Shown here one piece after another: positions 44,633-54,052 of a DNA stretch of 64,000 nucleotides (its first letter is position 1; every line of letters begins with the position of its first letter). This DNA comes from Rhodobacterales bacterium (GTDB taxonomy: Bacteria; Pseudomonadota; Alphaproteobacteria; Rhizobiales; Stappiaceae), in the NCBI GenBank assembly GCA_008107755.1, contig VIRH01000095.1, positions 1 to 64,000 of the forward strand, read 5' to 3'. The notes beneath the pieces are model-generated. The model searched no databases and was not told where the DNA came from. It saw only the letters and a program-made list of their open reading frames with translations. A program made the position numbers and the translations under genes.

Positions 44633-46930
44633 TCAGGACCTCTTGCTGAGGGCGAGCATAGGAGGGGAGATCACGGCCGTTGACGAGAAATTGCGACGCA
44701 GGATCAAGGCCGTCAGTTCGTCCACCGGCAATGCCTTGGAAATCAGAAAACCCTGGATCACGTCGCAGCCGTGAGCTTTCAGCCACTCCAGCTCGCCGTC
44801 GGTTTCCACGCCCTCCGCCAGAACCGCGATGTCGAGGCTCTTGGCAAGGTTGATGAGGGCACTGGTGAATTTCTGCAGGTCGGGATTGGTGTCGACACCG
44901 GAAACGAAGCTCCGATCGATCTTCACCCGGTCGACCTTCAGATCGCGCAGACTTGAGATGCTGGAGTGACCGGTACCGAAATCGTCCAGCTCGATGAAGA
45001 AACCGAGCTCGGAGAGTCGGGTGATGTTTCTCTTGACCGGTTCAGCTGCGACTTCGTCGATCATCACCGCCTCGAGAATTTCCAGGCTGATGTCGGATGG
45101 CTTGAGACCGCGTTGCTCCACCTGCCGGACCAGGGTCTCGACGGAGTCGGCATTTGCGAGAAAACTGGCTGACGTGTTGAGACCGAGATGCATGCGCCGG
45201 CGGGTCTGGCCGTTCAGTTGCGACGCAAGGTTGAGCGTCTTTTCCCGGACGGTTGAATCGATCAGGTCCATGTATCCGGCCTCGATCGCCGCCTGCAGGA
45301 ACATGCCGGGGTAGCGGACGCGCCCGTGGTCGATCCAGCGCACCAGAGCCTCCGCGCCAACGACTTCGCCGGTAAAGATGTCGATCTGCGGCTGGAACCA
45401 GGGTTTGATGTCGCCTTCCCGAAGGGCCTTGAGGAGACCTTTCGCGATCGTGCTGCTTTTTTCGAATGAAATGCGCATCTCGCTGGTGAAGAGATCGACC
45501 TTTCCCGCGCCCCTCTTCTTGGCTGAGCGCAAGGCAAGGCCGGCATCCACGAGAATGTGTTCATCTACGAGATCGCCCGGCGCGCTGATATAGATCCCGG
45601 CATTTGCTTCCAGCGCGGCTTTCTGGCCGAGCACATAACGGTCCTTGCCGAGGTTGTGGATGATCCGGTCGGCCAGATCCAGGAACGCCTCCTGATCGGA
45701 AAGCCCGGGGCGCAGCAGGATGAACTCCGTTCCGCCGGTCCGTCCGAGAAAGTCATTCGGGTCCGAAAATTCGGAGAGCTGTTCGGATACGCATCGCAGG
45801 ATCGCATCGCCGTTGTGATCGCCGAACCGGTCATTGATGTTCTTGAAGTGGCGCAGATCCAGCAGCAGCAATCCTGTCCGCGTCGACTCGTCAGCCGCCG
45901 GCAGCGTCCGGATCGCCTTTGTCAGGGCTCGCCGGTTCGGCAGCCCGGTCAGCGGATCGTGAAAGCCGAGATACTCGAATTCCTTCTGTGTCCGGTTGGC
46001 GAGGTCGCGGCTGATCAGAAAGGCGATGACCCCGGCTGCAAGGATGACCACGCCGCCGACCAGTCCCGCCAGAGCGACGGCGAAAACCGTTCGTGTTCGC
46101 TGGTCATGCAGGTCGGCGTCCAGATAGTCGACGGCCGATTGCCACAGCACGAAAGCGGAGCGGACCAGATCGGGCTGCGCGGCAATAAGCGCATCGCCCT
46201 CGATGTCCCCACCAGTCTTTGCGCTTATGGTGGTCGACAGAAGCTGCGCGCCGGCAAGCTGGAAAGTGAGGTTCGACTCGCGGTAGTGCCTCGAGACCTC
46301 TCGCAGCGTACCCGCCTTTTTCCCGGTAAGAGATTTGAAATAGTCCCTGGTTTCGCGCGCCGCGCTGTCCGCGGCCACCTTGAACTGGCCCCCCTGTACG
46401 GGGATAAGCATCCGGTCCCAGGGATTGATCGTCGGACGGTCTGACAGCATACGCGCGTTGTCTACCATGATCGTGGATTCGATGACGACGGACAGAAGCG
46501 TGTTGTTGATCAGATGCGGGAACTTGGAAGTCTCGAACGAGGCGGCGGCGCTGACCTTGGCGAACCGGGTGATCGACTCGGTCAGGAACTGGGCTCGCCT
46601 CAGGGAAACGGAAATGTTCTGTTCCTTGAGCAGCATATCAAGGTCCCGGGCGAACTCCTGGCCTCTTTTGGGGCCGCCAAACGCAATGAGCCTTTTGCGA
46701 AGGTATGTCGCAGGCTTCTCCACCACGCCCGTCAGCGCTTTTTCCTGCACCAGAGGACCAAGCGCCTGCATGAGGTGAAGCCCTTCCAGACTGCGGTCGA
46801 TGGAATGAACTTTTTCGAACTCGTTGTAGAACCAAAGGGACGCAAACAGCAGGCAGGGAGCCAGCAGGAAAAAGACCAATCCCTTCAACCACCTCCGAAT
46901 GTCCACTTGCCGCCCCTTGTCAGATTCCAC
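44633..46930 (-). CDS. EAL phosphodiesterase with degenerate GGDEF domain
   Basis: The protein has 765 residues. An N-terminal membrane segment (about 17-35) and a second (about 283-306) flank a 250-residue, probably helical, periplasmic sensor region. A GGDEF-like domain follows, with the signature changed to GGTEF (399-403) and DLRHFKNIND in place of the usual DLDxFK, so cyclase activity is unlikely. The EAL domain (about 495-750, EAL 527-529) keeps DDFGTG, KIDRSF and AEGVET, so c-di-GMP hydrolysis is expected. The degenerate domain may bind GTP as a regulator. Confidence 0.92.
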   Translation of the reverse strand: MESDKGRQVDIRRWLKGLVFFLLAPCLLFASLWFYNEFEKVHSIDRSLEGLHLMQALGPLVQEKALTGVVEKPATYLRKRLIAFGGPKRGQEFARDLDMLLKEQNISVSLRRAQFLTESITRFAKVSAAASFETSKFPHLINNTLLSVVIESTIMVDNARMLSDRPTINPWDRMLIPVQGGQFKVAADSAARETRDYFKSLTGKKAGTLREVSRHYRESNLTFQLAGAQLLSTTISAKTGGDIEGDALIAAQPDLVRSAFVLWQSAVDYLDADLHDQRTRTVFAVALAGLVGGVVILAAGVIAFLISRDLANRTQKEFEYLGFHDPLTGLPNRRALTKAIRTLPAADESTRTGLLLLDLRHFKNINDRFGDHNGDAILRCVSEQLSEFSDPNDFLGRTGGTEFILLRPGLSDQEAFLDLADRIIHNLGKDRYVLGQKAALEANAGIYISAPGDLVDEHILVDAGLALRSAKKRGAGKVDLFTSEMRISFEKSSTIAKGLLKALREGDIKPWFQPQIDIFTGEVVGAEALVRWIDHGRVRYPGMFLQAAIEAGYMDLIDSTVREKTLNLASQLNGQTRRRMHLGLNTSASFLANADSVETLVRQVEQRGLKPSDISLEILEAVMIDEVAAEPVKRNITRLSELGFFIELDDFGTGHSSISSLRDLKVDRVKIDRSFVSGVDTNPDLQKFTSALINLAKSLDIAVLAEGVETDGELEWLKAHGCDVIQGFLISKALPVDELTALILRRNFSSTAVISPPMLALSKRS

Positions 46931-47229
46931 GCTGCCCGACGAGTAGTAAGGGTAGAGGCTTAAGGATTGGCAAATCTATAGTCGAAATCTGCTTCCGTAA
47001 GTTATCAATGTGTTGAAAATCAAGGCTTTCTGAGGATAAGCAAGCCGCGGGGGGGGGCGAAAAAAACCATTTTCTGCGCGCTTCGACTTCCTGTTCGAGC
47101 GCGAGCGGCGGCGTCAGGTTTGTTTGAGCGCGGTTCAATGGTCTGCCGCGTGCTCGGGCTTGAGCTTGGCGGGCGTATGGCGTATCGGTCGGCGCAATAG
47201 ATAGGTCTTGCCGCGTTTGGAAGCGTTTC

Positions 47230-48315
47230 ATGTCGCATAACAGTTTCGGTCATATGTTCAGGGTCACCACGTGGGGCGAAAGCCATGGGCCGGCAATCGG
47301 CTGCGTCGTGGACGGCTGCCCACCGCTGATCCCGCTGACCGAGGCGGACATCCAGGGGTTCATGGAAAAGCGCAAGCCTGGGCAGTCGCGTTTCACCACG
47401 CAGCGCCGAGAGGCAGACGAGGTAAAGATCCTCTCCGGCGTCATGGTCGACGACGACGGGGCTCAGAAGACCACCGGCACGCCGATTTCACTGATGGTCG
47501 AGAATACGGACCAACGTTCAAAAGACTATTCCGACATCAAGGATCGCTTCCGGCCGGGCCATGCCGACTACACCTATGATGCCAAATACGGCATCCGGGA
47601 CTATCGCGGCGGCGGACGTTCCTCCGCGCGGGAAACCGCCATGCGCGTGGCGGCCGGGGCTGTTGCCCGAAAGGTGCTTCAGGGCGTGACCATTCGCGGG
47701 GCCCTGGTGCAGGTCGGGCCGCACGGCATCGACAGGGGCAACTGGGACTGGGCGCAAGTCGACAACAACCCGTTCTTCTCCCCGGATGCGGAAGCAGCGG
47801 CCTTCTGGTCCGACTATCTCGATGGTATCCGCAAGAACGGATCTTCCGTCGGCGCCGTGATCGAAGTTGTGGCCGAGGGCGTCCCGGCTGGCTGGGGCGC
47901 GCCGATCTATGGCAAGCTCGACACGGATCTTGCCGCGGCCATGATGTCGATCAATGCCGTCAAGGGCGTGGAGATCGGCAACGGTTTCGCAGCCGCTGGC
48001 TTGACGGGCGAGGAAAATGCCGACGAAATGCGCGTCGATGATGTCGGCCGGCCGGTGTTTCTCACCAATAATTCAGGTGGCGTGCTTGGCGGTATCTCCA
48101 ACGGCGATCCTCTCGTCGTCCGCTTTGCCGTCAAGCCGACCTCGTCGATCCTGACCGAGCGCAGGTCAATCACCCGACAGGGCGAAGAGGTGGACGTGAT
48201 GACCAAGGGCCGTCACGACCCCTGCGTTGGCATCCGTGCCGTTCCGGTCGGCGAGGCCATGATGGCCTGTGTGCTGGCGGACCATTTCCTGCGCCATCGC
48301 GGTCAGATCGGCTAG
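47230..48315 (+). CDS. aroC: Chorismate synthase
   Basis: The 361-residue FMN-dependent enzyme converts EPSP to chorismate, the last shikimate step. It begins with [20 protein letters not shown] and has [28 protein letters not shown] and [13 protein letters not shown], all family signatures, and ends [20 protein letters not shown] lies 6 bases before the ATG. Confidence 0.97.
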   Translation: MSHNSFGHMFRVTTWGESHGPAIGCVVDGCPPLIPLTEADIQGFMEKRKPGQSRFTTQRREADEVKILSGVMVDDDGAQKTTGTPISLMVENTDQRSKDYSDIKDRFRPGHADYTYDAKYGIRDYRGGGRSSARETAMRVAAGAVARKVLQGVTIRGALVQVGPHGIDRGNWDWAQVDNNPFFSPDAEAAAFWSDYLDGIRKNGSSVGAVIEVVAEGVPAGWGAPIYGKLDTDLAAAMMSINAVKGVEIGNGFAAAGLTGEENADEMRVDDVGRPVFLTNNSGGVLGGISNGDPLVVRFAVKPTSSILTERRSITRQGEEVDVMTKGRHDPCVGIRAVPVGEAMMACVLADHFLRHRGQIG

Positions 48316-48488
48316 ACGCCGCGTCCGCACGGGCAGCCGTGACTTGAGCGCGCCTGGCCGGTGGCAGCGGTTGGTCTGTCTGCCGATTACAACTCTTTTC
48401 ATTTTTAGCCGCCCGAGCCATAGACCTTGGGTGGCGCGCTCCTAGTTTTGAAGGGGAACGACTTCAGAACTGGTCAGGGAGTGAGGAC

Positions 48489-49394
48489 ATGAACGAGATG
48501 ACCCCGGTTCACCGGATGACGGCCAAGGACTTCCCCCAGGAGTTGCTAGATCTTTACGACTATTACGCGCACGGAAAGATCACCAAGCGCGACTTCCTCA
48601 ACAAGGCGTCCAAGTTCGCGGTCGGCGGCATCACCGCCGCAATGCTGCTCAGGCAGTTGTCTCCGAACTACGCCCTGGCTCAGCAGGTCTCGCCCGACGA
48701 CTCGGACATCGTGACGGAGCGCATCACTTATCCTTCCCCGAACGGGCATGGAGAGGTCAATGGATACCTGGTCAGGCCCGCGGGGGTTGATGCAAAGCTG
48801 CCGGCCGTTCTGGTGATCCACGAGAACCGGGGGCTCAACCCCTATATCGAGGATGTCGCGCGCCGCTTCGGCAAGGCCGGTTTCATGGCGCTCGCACCCG
48901 ACGGGCTCACCTCCGTCGGTGGGTATCCGGGCAATGACGACGAGGGCCGGAAATTGCAGCGGTCGGTCGACAGCACCAAGCTGATGAACGACTTTTTCGC
49001 CGGGTTCGAATATCTCCTGAACCGCGAGGACTCGACCGGCAAGGTCGGCGCCGTCGGCTTCTGCTATGGCGGCGGCGTGGTCAATGCGATTGCGGTTGCC
49101 TATCCGGAGCTTTCCGCCGGTGTTCCCTTCTACGGCCGGCAGCCGGATCCCGCCGATGTCTCGAAGATCGAGGCGCCGCTGATGATCCAGTATGCGGAAC
49201 TGGACGAGCGCATCAATGCGGGCTGGCCCGCCTACGAGGAAGCGCTCAAGGACGCCGACAAGGAGTACGTGATGCACATGTACCCGGGCGTGAATCACGG
49301 CTTCCACAACGACACGACGCCGCGCTATGACGAGGAAGCCGCCAAGCTTGCCGAGGACAGAACCATCGCGTTCTTCAAGGAAAATCTAATGTGA
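48489..49394 (+). CDS. Dienelactone hydrolase family protein, probably exported
   Basis: The 301-residue alpha/beta hydrolase has the nucleophile Cys in [12 protein letters not shown], an Asp in [11 protein letters not shown] and a His in [27 protein letters not shown] is the usual start of the domain. The N-terminus has [14 protein letters not shown] followed by a hydrophobic stretch, like a Tat signal with Lys-Arg replacing Arg-Arg, so periplasmic location is likely but not certain. The physiological substrate is unknown. A clear terminator follows. Confidence 0.9.
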   Translation: MNEMTPVHRMTAKDFPQELLDLYDYYAHGKITKRDFLNKASKFAVGGITAAMLLRQLSPNYALAQQVSPDDSDIVTERITYPSPNGHGEVNGYLVRPAGVDAKLPAVLVIHENRGLNPYIEDVARRFGKAGFMALAPDGLTSVGGYPGNDDEGRKLQRSVDSTKLMNDFFAGFEYLLNREDSTGKVGAVGFCYGGGVVNAIAVAYPELSAGVPFYGRQPDPADVSKIEAPLMIQYAELDERINAGWPAYEEALKDADKEYVMHMYPGVNHGFHNDTTPRYDEEAAKLAEDRTIAFFKENLM

Positions 49395-49420
49395 TCTTCC
49401 CGTTCGGGAAGACCGGAAAG

Positions 49421-49451
49421 GCCAGGGCACCGTGCTCTGGCTTTTTCTTTT
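49421..49451 (+). terminator. Rho-independent terminator of the dienelactone hydrolase gene
   Basis: Arms GCCAGGGCAC and GTGCTCTGGC (one G-U pair) are followed by TTTTTCTTTT, 27 bases past the stop. Confidence 0.92.
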
Positions 49452-49652
49452 GAGGCGAGCCGACCACCCAGGACTGAACTCCGGGAGATCGCGCGTCCTT
49501 TCAATCGGAAGACTGAAAGTCACTGAGGCGTCGAGGCGATCCGCTGCGGTATGCGGAAACGCTTCGATTTGCCTGATGCAGCGAACCGCCAGGCGTCTTG
49601 CCGGATGGACCGCTTGTCGCCATCAGCTGATCCAGCAACCAAACGACATGTC

Positions 49653-50210
49653 CTAGACTGCCTTGAAGGCTCGGATGCGGGTCAGGATTTCGTCCGGGTC
49701 CGCGTCAAGCGTACGCAGGTCGATCGCGATCAGTTCGCGGCCGTGCTCGCGCTTGGTGCGCTTCCAGTTACGCATCATGTACTTCTTCCACAGGGGCGTG
49801 GTCTGTCCCTTGTTGACAGCGGCCTCCATGGACCGCGTCAGAAGAACGTCGAGATGGATCTGCTCCACCACGTTCCTGACCTTTTTGCGTTTGACGTCGG
49901 TCATCCGGATAGCACCCCAGTCGATGAAGCCGATCCGCTCCACATAGAGGCCATCCTCGTTGGCGCCCAGTTGCGGTCTGCCCGTTTCGATCATCGGATA
50001 GTACCAGTAGGCACTTGCAAGGGGGGCTGCGGCCGCAAGGATGAGGAGAGGAATGTCAGCGATCAGGCCGATGGCCGCAAACATGATGCCGATTGCCAGA
50101 GAGCCGAAAACGATCCCCTTGCTTTGCGTGCTGTTGAAGCTGACCGTAAACGGCACGGGCTCCGTTTGCTTATCTTCCTCCTTGGCCTCTGCTTCTCTGA
50201 TTGCCGCCAT
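49653..50210 (-). CDS. Membrane protein of unknown function
   Basis: The 185-residue protein has a charged N-terminus, a two-segment membrane hairpin (GIVFGSLAIGIMFAAIGLIA and LLILAAAAPLASAYWYY) and a soluble C-terminal half (NEDGLYVERIGFIDWGAIRM, then DVKRKKVRNVV) resembling a bacterial PH-like membrane-associated domain. No enzymatic residues are seen. The ATG at 50210 follows AAGG. It lies 22 bases after ribB on the same strand and may share its transcript. Confidence 0.75.
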   Translation of the reverse strand: MAAIREAEAKEEDKQTEPVPFTVSFNSTQSKGIVFGSLAIGIMFAAIGLIADIPLLILAAAAPLASAYWYYPMIETGRPQLGANEDGLYVERIGFIDWGAIRMTDVKRKKVRNVVEQIHLDVLLTRSMEAAVNKGQTTPLWKKYMMRNWKRTKREHGRELIAIDLRTLDADPDEILTRIRAFKAV

Positions 50211-50232
50211 ATGGGGTGCCTTTCGGAGACCC

Positions 50233-51552
50233 TCAGCCGTCGAGGATCTCGGTTTCGTCGATCTTGATGTCAAAACCTTCGAGCCCCACGTACCGCCGCT
50301 CACGGGAAGCCAGAAGGCGGATGGAACTGACGCCGAGGTCCTTCAGGATCTGTGCGCCCAATCCAACCTCTCTCCATTGTTCCTGCCTAGCTTGCGCGGA
50401 GCTGTGCTCCTCGTTTTCCGCGGCCTCGAACTCGGATCTCGGGCGTCTGGAGTGGCGGGCGACACCAACGGACCCCTCCCGCAGATAGACAACCACGCCG
50501 CGGCCGCGTTCGGCAAAATGCTTCATGATCACGTCAAGCGGCTGTGCCTTGCCGAAGATGTCGTCGAGGACGGATTCGAGCTGCAGGCGGACGGGCACGC
50601 TGCGCCCATCCAGAATGTCGCCATAGACGATGGCCACATGGTGCATCTGGTCATAGGGCGTGGAATAGGTCATCGCATAGGCCGGACCGGCAATCGTCTC
50701 CACGGGCTGCTCGTTGATGCGCTCGACCATCCGTTCCGTGCGCTGACGCCAGGCGATCAGATCGGAAACCGACACCATCTTGAGACCATGTTCGGAAGCG
50801 AATTCAGAAACTTGCTGGCCTCGCTTCACCGTGCCGTCGTCATTGACGAGCTCGCTGATGACACCAACCTGTTCCAGGCCGGCGAGGCGGCAGAGATCGA
50901 CGGCGGCTTCCGTGTGGCCGGACCGGATCATCACGCCGCCTTCCTTGGCGACCAGGGGAAAGACATGGCCCGGGCGGACGAAATCCTCGGCGCCGACATT
51001 CGGATTGGCAAGCGCACGTACGGTCGAGCAGCGTTCCTCGGCGGAGATGCCTGTGGTCAGGCCCTGTCGGTAGTCGACGGAAATGGTGAAGGCGGTGGCA
51101 AGCGGCGCATCGTTCTCGGCGACCATGGGGTCGAGCCGGAGCCGGCGGGCATGGGCAACGGTCATCGGTGTGCAGATGATGCCGGACGTGTGCCGGACCA
51201 TGAATGCCATCTGCTCGGACGTGACCTTGGACGCGGCGACGATCAGGTCACCTTCGTTTTCACGGTCGTCATCGTCGGTCACGACCACCATTTCTCCACG
51301 TTCGAACGCGCGGATTGCTTCTGCGACACGGGCCTGGGACACGGGATGCTCCTTGGTTGTAGATAGTCCGAGAAAATCGTTGGGCGTTACGGCGCCATTG
51401 GTGGCAATGGCGATTTTGCGGGCCATGTCCCGCGAGACCCAGACGTTCGGGTCGTTGCACAGTGCTGTCACGGAGGCAGGGGAAAGGTCCGCCCTGCGCG
51501 CAAACGCACTGCGGCTTTCTCCGGTCTGCAATAGCCATTGATCAAGTCTCAT
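50233..51552 (-). CDS. ribB: RibB fused to an N-terminal HTH and a degenerate GTP cyclohydrolase II domain
   Basis: The product is about 439 residues. Residues 1-62 look like a Cro/YdaS-type helix-turn-helix (GESRSAFARRADLSPASVTA). Residues 71-275 are 3,4-dihydroxy-2-butanone-4-phosphate synthase with VVVTDDDDRENEGDLIVAA, VRHTSGIICTPM and FVRPGHVFPLVAKEGGVMIR, complete for catalysis. The last 160 residues align with GTP cyclohydrolase II but lack the zinc cysteines (the usual SLRCDCG region reads DIFGKAQPLD), so that activity is probably lost. The upstream TTG at 51588 is an alternative start. Confidence 0.88.
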   Translation of the reverse strand: MRLDQWLLQTGESRSAFARRADLSPASVTALCNDPNVWVSRDMARKIAIATNGAVTPNDFLGLSTTKEHPVSQARVAEAIRAFERGEMVVVTDDDDRENEGDLIVAASKVTSEQMAFMVRHTSGIICTPMTVAHARRLRLDPMVAENDAPLATAFTISVDYRQGLTTGISAEERCSTVRALANPNVGAEDFVRPGHVFPLVAKEGGVMIRSGHTEAAVDLCRLAGLEQVGVISELVNDDGTVKRGQQVSEFASEHGLKMVSVSDLIAWRQRTERMVERINEQPVETIAGPAYAMTYSTPYDQMHHVAIVYGDILDGRSVPVRLQLESVLDDIFGKAQPLDVIMKHFAERGRGVVVYLREGSVGVARHSRRPRSEFEAAENEEHSSAQARQEQWREVGLGAQILKDLGVSSIRLLASRERRYVGLEGFDIKIDETEILDG

Positions 51553-51630
51553 GGCTTCGCATATACGCCCAAAGTTTTTCAGCCTCAAGAGAAGCGAGGA
51601 AAAAATTCAGTATGACTGAAAGGTTGGCGC

Positions 51631-52743
51631 CTAGCTGGTTTTCACGAATTCCGCCACACGGGAGACAAAGGCCGGGGTCATCCAGCACTCGGTCAGACCG
51701 GCGTCTGCACACAGCGCTCCAAGGTTCTCGGTGAGATAGCTCTTGTAGTAGGGCTCGTGAAAAAGCTGCGGGAAAATCGACAGCAGTCCGTCGTAGTCGG
51801 AGACGTCGCTGGTCTGCAGGCTGTCGACGAACAGAAACGAGCCGCCCGGTTTCAGGACACGCGCAATCTCGGCAATCACCTGCCTGCGGACCTTGGGGGG
51901 CAGTTCGTGAAACAGGAAGACGCAGGAAACGACATCAAGAGAGTCGTCTGCAAAAGGCAGCTTTTCCGCCATTGCCGTGACGAAACTTGCCCTATGAGAC
52001 TTCAGCCGCTCGCGCGCAACGCCGAGATAAGGTTCTGAAAGATCAAGCCCCACCGCCTTCAGCCGGGGAAAAGACGCCAGCGCCGGACGCAGCAAACCGC
52101 CCGTGCCGCAGGCGATATCGACATAGGCTACAGTGCGCTGATCCTTCTTTTTCAGGATATGCGCGAAAGGCACCAGAGCCCGGCGGCGCATTGCCGCCGT
52201 TGCGCCCGAAAACAGCACATCGACCTGGAAGTCGTAGATCCGGGCGCTTTCTTCCGACAGCCAGCCGTCCGTCTGGAAATGAAAGTTCTGCCGGTAATAT
52301 CGGGGCAGGGCATCGGCAAAGCTGGCGCCGGTCGCATTGACTTCCTGATGCGCACCAGTGGCGCGTCGACGCGCCACCTCGGGAACGTCGCGGAAAAAGG
52401 CCTGGCTGGTGCGCAGCAATTCGCGCGGGCTCATGGTGCCGTCGGACGGCATCGGATAGAGCCCGTCCTCGACGGCCTCGAGATCCTGCGCGAACAGGCG
52501 GACGATATCGGCAAGCATTCGCCGCTGGCTCGGCACCGGACCTTCCGGCACCACCTTGGGCGTCTCCGGCAATTCCGCCTGGATCCGCTTGTTCATGCGG
52601 CGCATCGCTTCCGAATGAAGCGTATAAAGCGCGACCCGGCTGCCCTGATGAAGGGCGTAACGCGCCTGACGGGCGAGACGCGTCAGTGGTGGCCGTTTCC
52701 GGCTGTCCTGCACAGTCCCGTACTCTCCATCCACCGCGCTCAT
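51631..52743 (-). CDS. Class I SAM-dependent methyltransferase
   Basis: The 370-residue protein has a long N-terminal region of unknown role, then a Rossmann methyltransferase domain with VDIACGTGGLLRPALASF, VGLDLSEPYLGVA, a post-I region DDSLDVVSCVFLFHELPPKV and the motif VLKPGGSFLFVD. This arrangement resembles small-molecule or lipid methyltransferases. It begins 3 bases after the RNA methyltransferase gene on the same strand, so the two are co-transcribed. Confidence 0.82.
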   Translation of the reverse strand: MSAVDGEYGTVQDSRKRPPLTRLARQARYALHQGSRVALYTLHSEAMRRMNKRIQAELPETPKVVPEGPVPSQRRMLADIVRLFAQDLEAVEDGLYPMPSDGTMSPRELLRTSQAFFRDVPEVARRRATGAHQEVNATGASFADALPRYYRQNFHFQTDGWLSEESARIYDFQVDVLFSGATAAMRRRALVPFAHILKKKDQRTVAYVDIACGTGGLLRPALASFPRLKAVGLDLSEPYLGVARERLKSHRASFVTAMAEKLPFADDSLDVVSCVFLFHELPPKVRRQVIAEIARVLKPGGSFLFVDSLQTSDVSDYDGLLSIFPQLFHEPYYKSYLTENLGALCADAGLTECWMTPAFVSRVAEFVKTS

Positions 52744-52746
52744 GGT

Positions 52747-53979
52747 TTACTCCCGTTTTAGAACTGCCACGACCTCAATATGGGGCGAATAGTGGAACTG
52801 GTCCACTGGTGTGACGCTTTGAAGCGTATAGCCGCCGTCGATCAGGAGGCGCAGGTCCCGTGCGAGCGTCGCAGGGTTGCAGGAAACAGCGACAATGGTT
52901 CCAACCTTCGAGGCCGCAAGCTGTTCGGCCTGGGCCTGGGCGCCTGCGCGCGGCGGATCGAACACGACGGCATCAAAGGCGTCCAGCTCTTCGCGCATGA
53001 GTGGACGACGGAAAAGGTCCCGGCGCTCGTGGGTGACCTTCTTGAGCGCGCTCGCCCGCCGCAGGGCCTTGTCGAAGGCGGCGATTGCGGCTGCATCGCC
53101 TTCGACAGCATGAACATTTGCCTGACGCGCCAGACGGATTGCGAAAGTGCCAACGCCGGAAAAGAGGTCCGCCACGGTTTTGGCTTTGCCGGCGCCCTGC
53201 AGCACGAGCTCAGACAGGACATGCTCTGCCTCAAGCGTTGCCTGCGCAAAGCCGCCAGGTGCCGCTGTCAGGGCGGTTCCGGCCATGTCGAGCACCGGGG
53301 GACGTACTTCAAGAATAACTTCGCCGTTCACCGACAGTCGTGCGAGGTTGAGTTCAACGGTCTTCTGGGAAAGAGCCGGTATCCGGCGCTCATAGCCCTT
53401 GTCCGCGTTTTCCAGCCCGACATCGAGGCCTGTTGTCGTCAGCAGCACCGACACGCGAAGGTCGCCCTTTTTGGGAAGAGCCTGAGCCGCCAGTTCGCGA
53501 AGGCCAGGCAGCGCCGCGACGATGGCCGGGTCAAGCACCGGACACTCCAGAACGTCGACGAGACGGTGGCTGGCCTTCTCGTGATACCCGAGCAAGGTCA
53601 TGCGCCCGGCCCGGGTCGCTGTCAGCACCGCGCGGCGCCGTCCTCCCGAAGTCGCGGGAAGCGTATCGGATACCGGCACGTCGATGCCCCTGCCGGCCAG
53701 CGCCTTTTCGACCAGGGTGCGCTTCCAGGCAAGATAGGGTGCCTCAGCCAGATGCTGAACGGAGCAACCGCCACATCTGGCGTAATGCTGGCACACCGGC
53801 GGCACGCGATCAGGCGAAATCCGGATAATGGTGGCGTTGCGGGCACGGCCATCAACAATCTCCGCTCTCACCAGTTCGCCGGGCAGGGCGTCAGCGACAT
53901 AGACGGGACCGTTTTCGGTTGCGGCAATGCCGTCGCCGCGGTGACCGAGTTCGGTAATTTCAATCTCTCTCTCACTCAT
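52747..53979 (-). CDS. 23S rRNA (uracil-5)-methyltransferase, RlmD/TrmA family
   Basis: The 410-residue protein has a short TRAM domain (about 1-55), a 4Fe-4S site with C-X5-C-X2-C in CQHYARCGGCSVQHL plus a later Cys in LECPVLDP, motif I ADLFSGVGTFAIRLA, and the catalytic Cys in VSCNPATLARD. The frame is open far upstream of 53979, but the family starts at the ATG there. It follows tlyA, as is common in alphaproteobacteria. Confidence 0.9.
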   Translation of the reverse strand: MSEREIEITELGHRGDGIAATENGPVYVADALPGELVRAEIVDGRARNATIIRISPDRVPPVCQHYARCGGCSVQHLAEAPYLAWKRTLVEKALAGRGIDVPVSDTLPATSGGRRRAVLTATRAGRMTLLGYHEKASHRLVDVLECPVLDPAIVAALPGLRELAAQALPKKGDLRVSVLLTTTGLDVGLENADKGYERRIPALSQKTVELNLARLSVNGEVILEVRPPVLDMAGTALTAAPGGFAQATLEAEHVLSELVLQGAGKAKTVADLFSGVGTFAIRLARQANVHAVEGDAAAIAAFDKALRRASALKKVTHERRDLFRRPLMREELDAFDAVVFDPPRAGAQAQAEQLAASKVGTIVAVSCNPATLARDLRLLIDGGYTLQSVTPVDQFHYSPHIEVVAVLKRE

Positions 53980-54052
53980 GGCAGAGCGATAGCGCCAAGC
54001 TCCGTCGGGAGCAAGGCGTTTGACCGATAACCGTCGGCTCCAGGTCGCGGTC

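Noticed and set aside
50041-51366. Rightward open frame opposite ribB and the membrane protein gene
   Set aside because: Mirrors ribB codons and shows no family; a GC artefact.
51589-51630. FMN riboswitch upstream of ribB
   Set aside because: The gap is too short and lacks the conserved FMN-element stretches.
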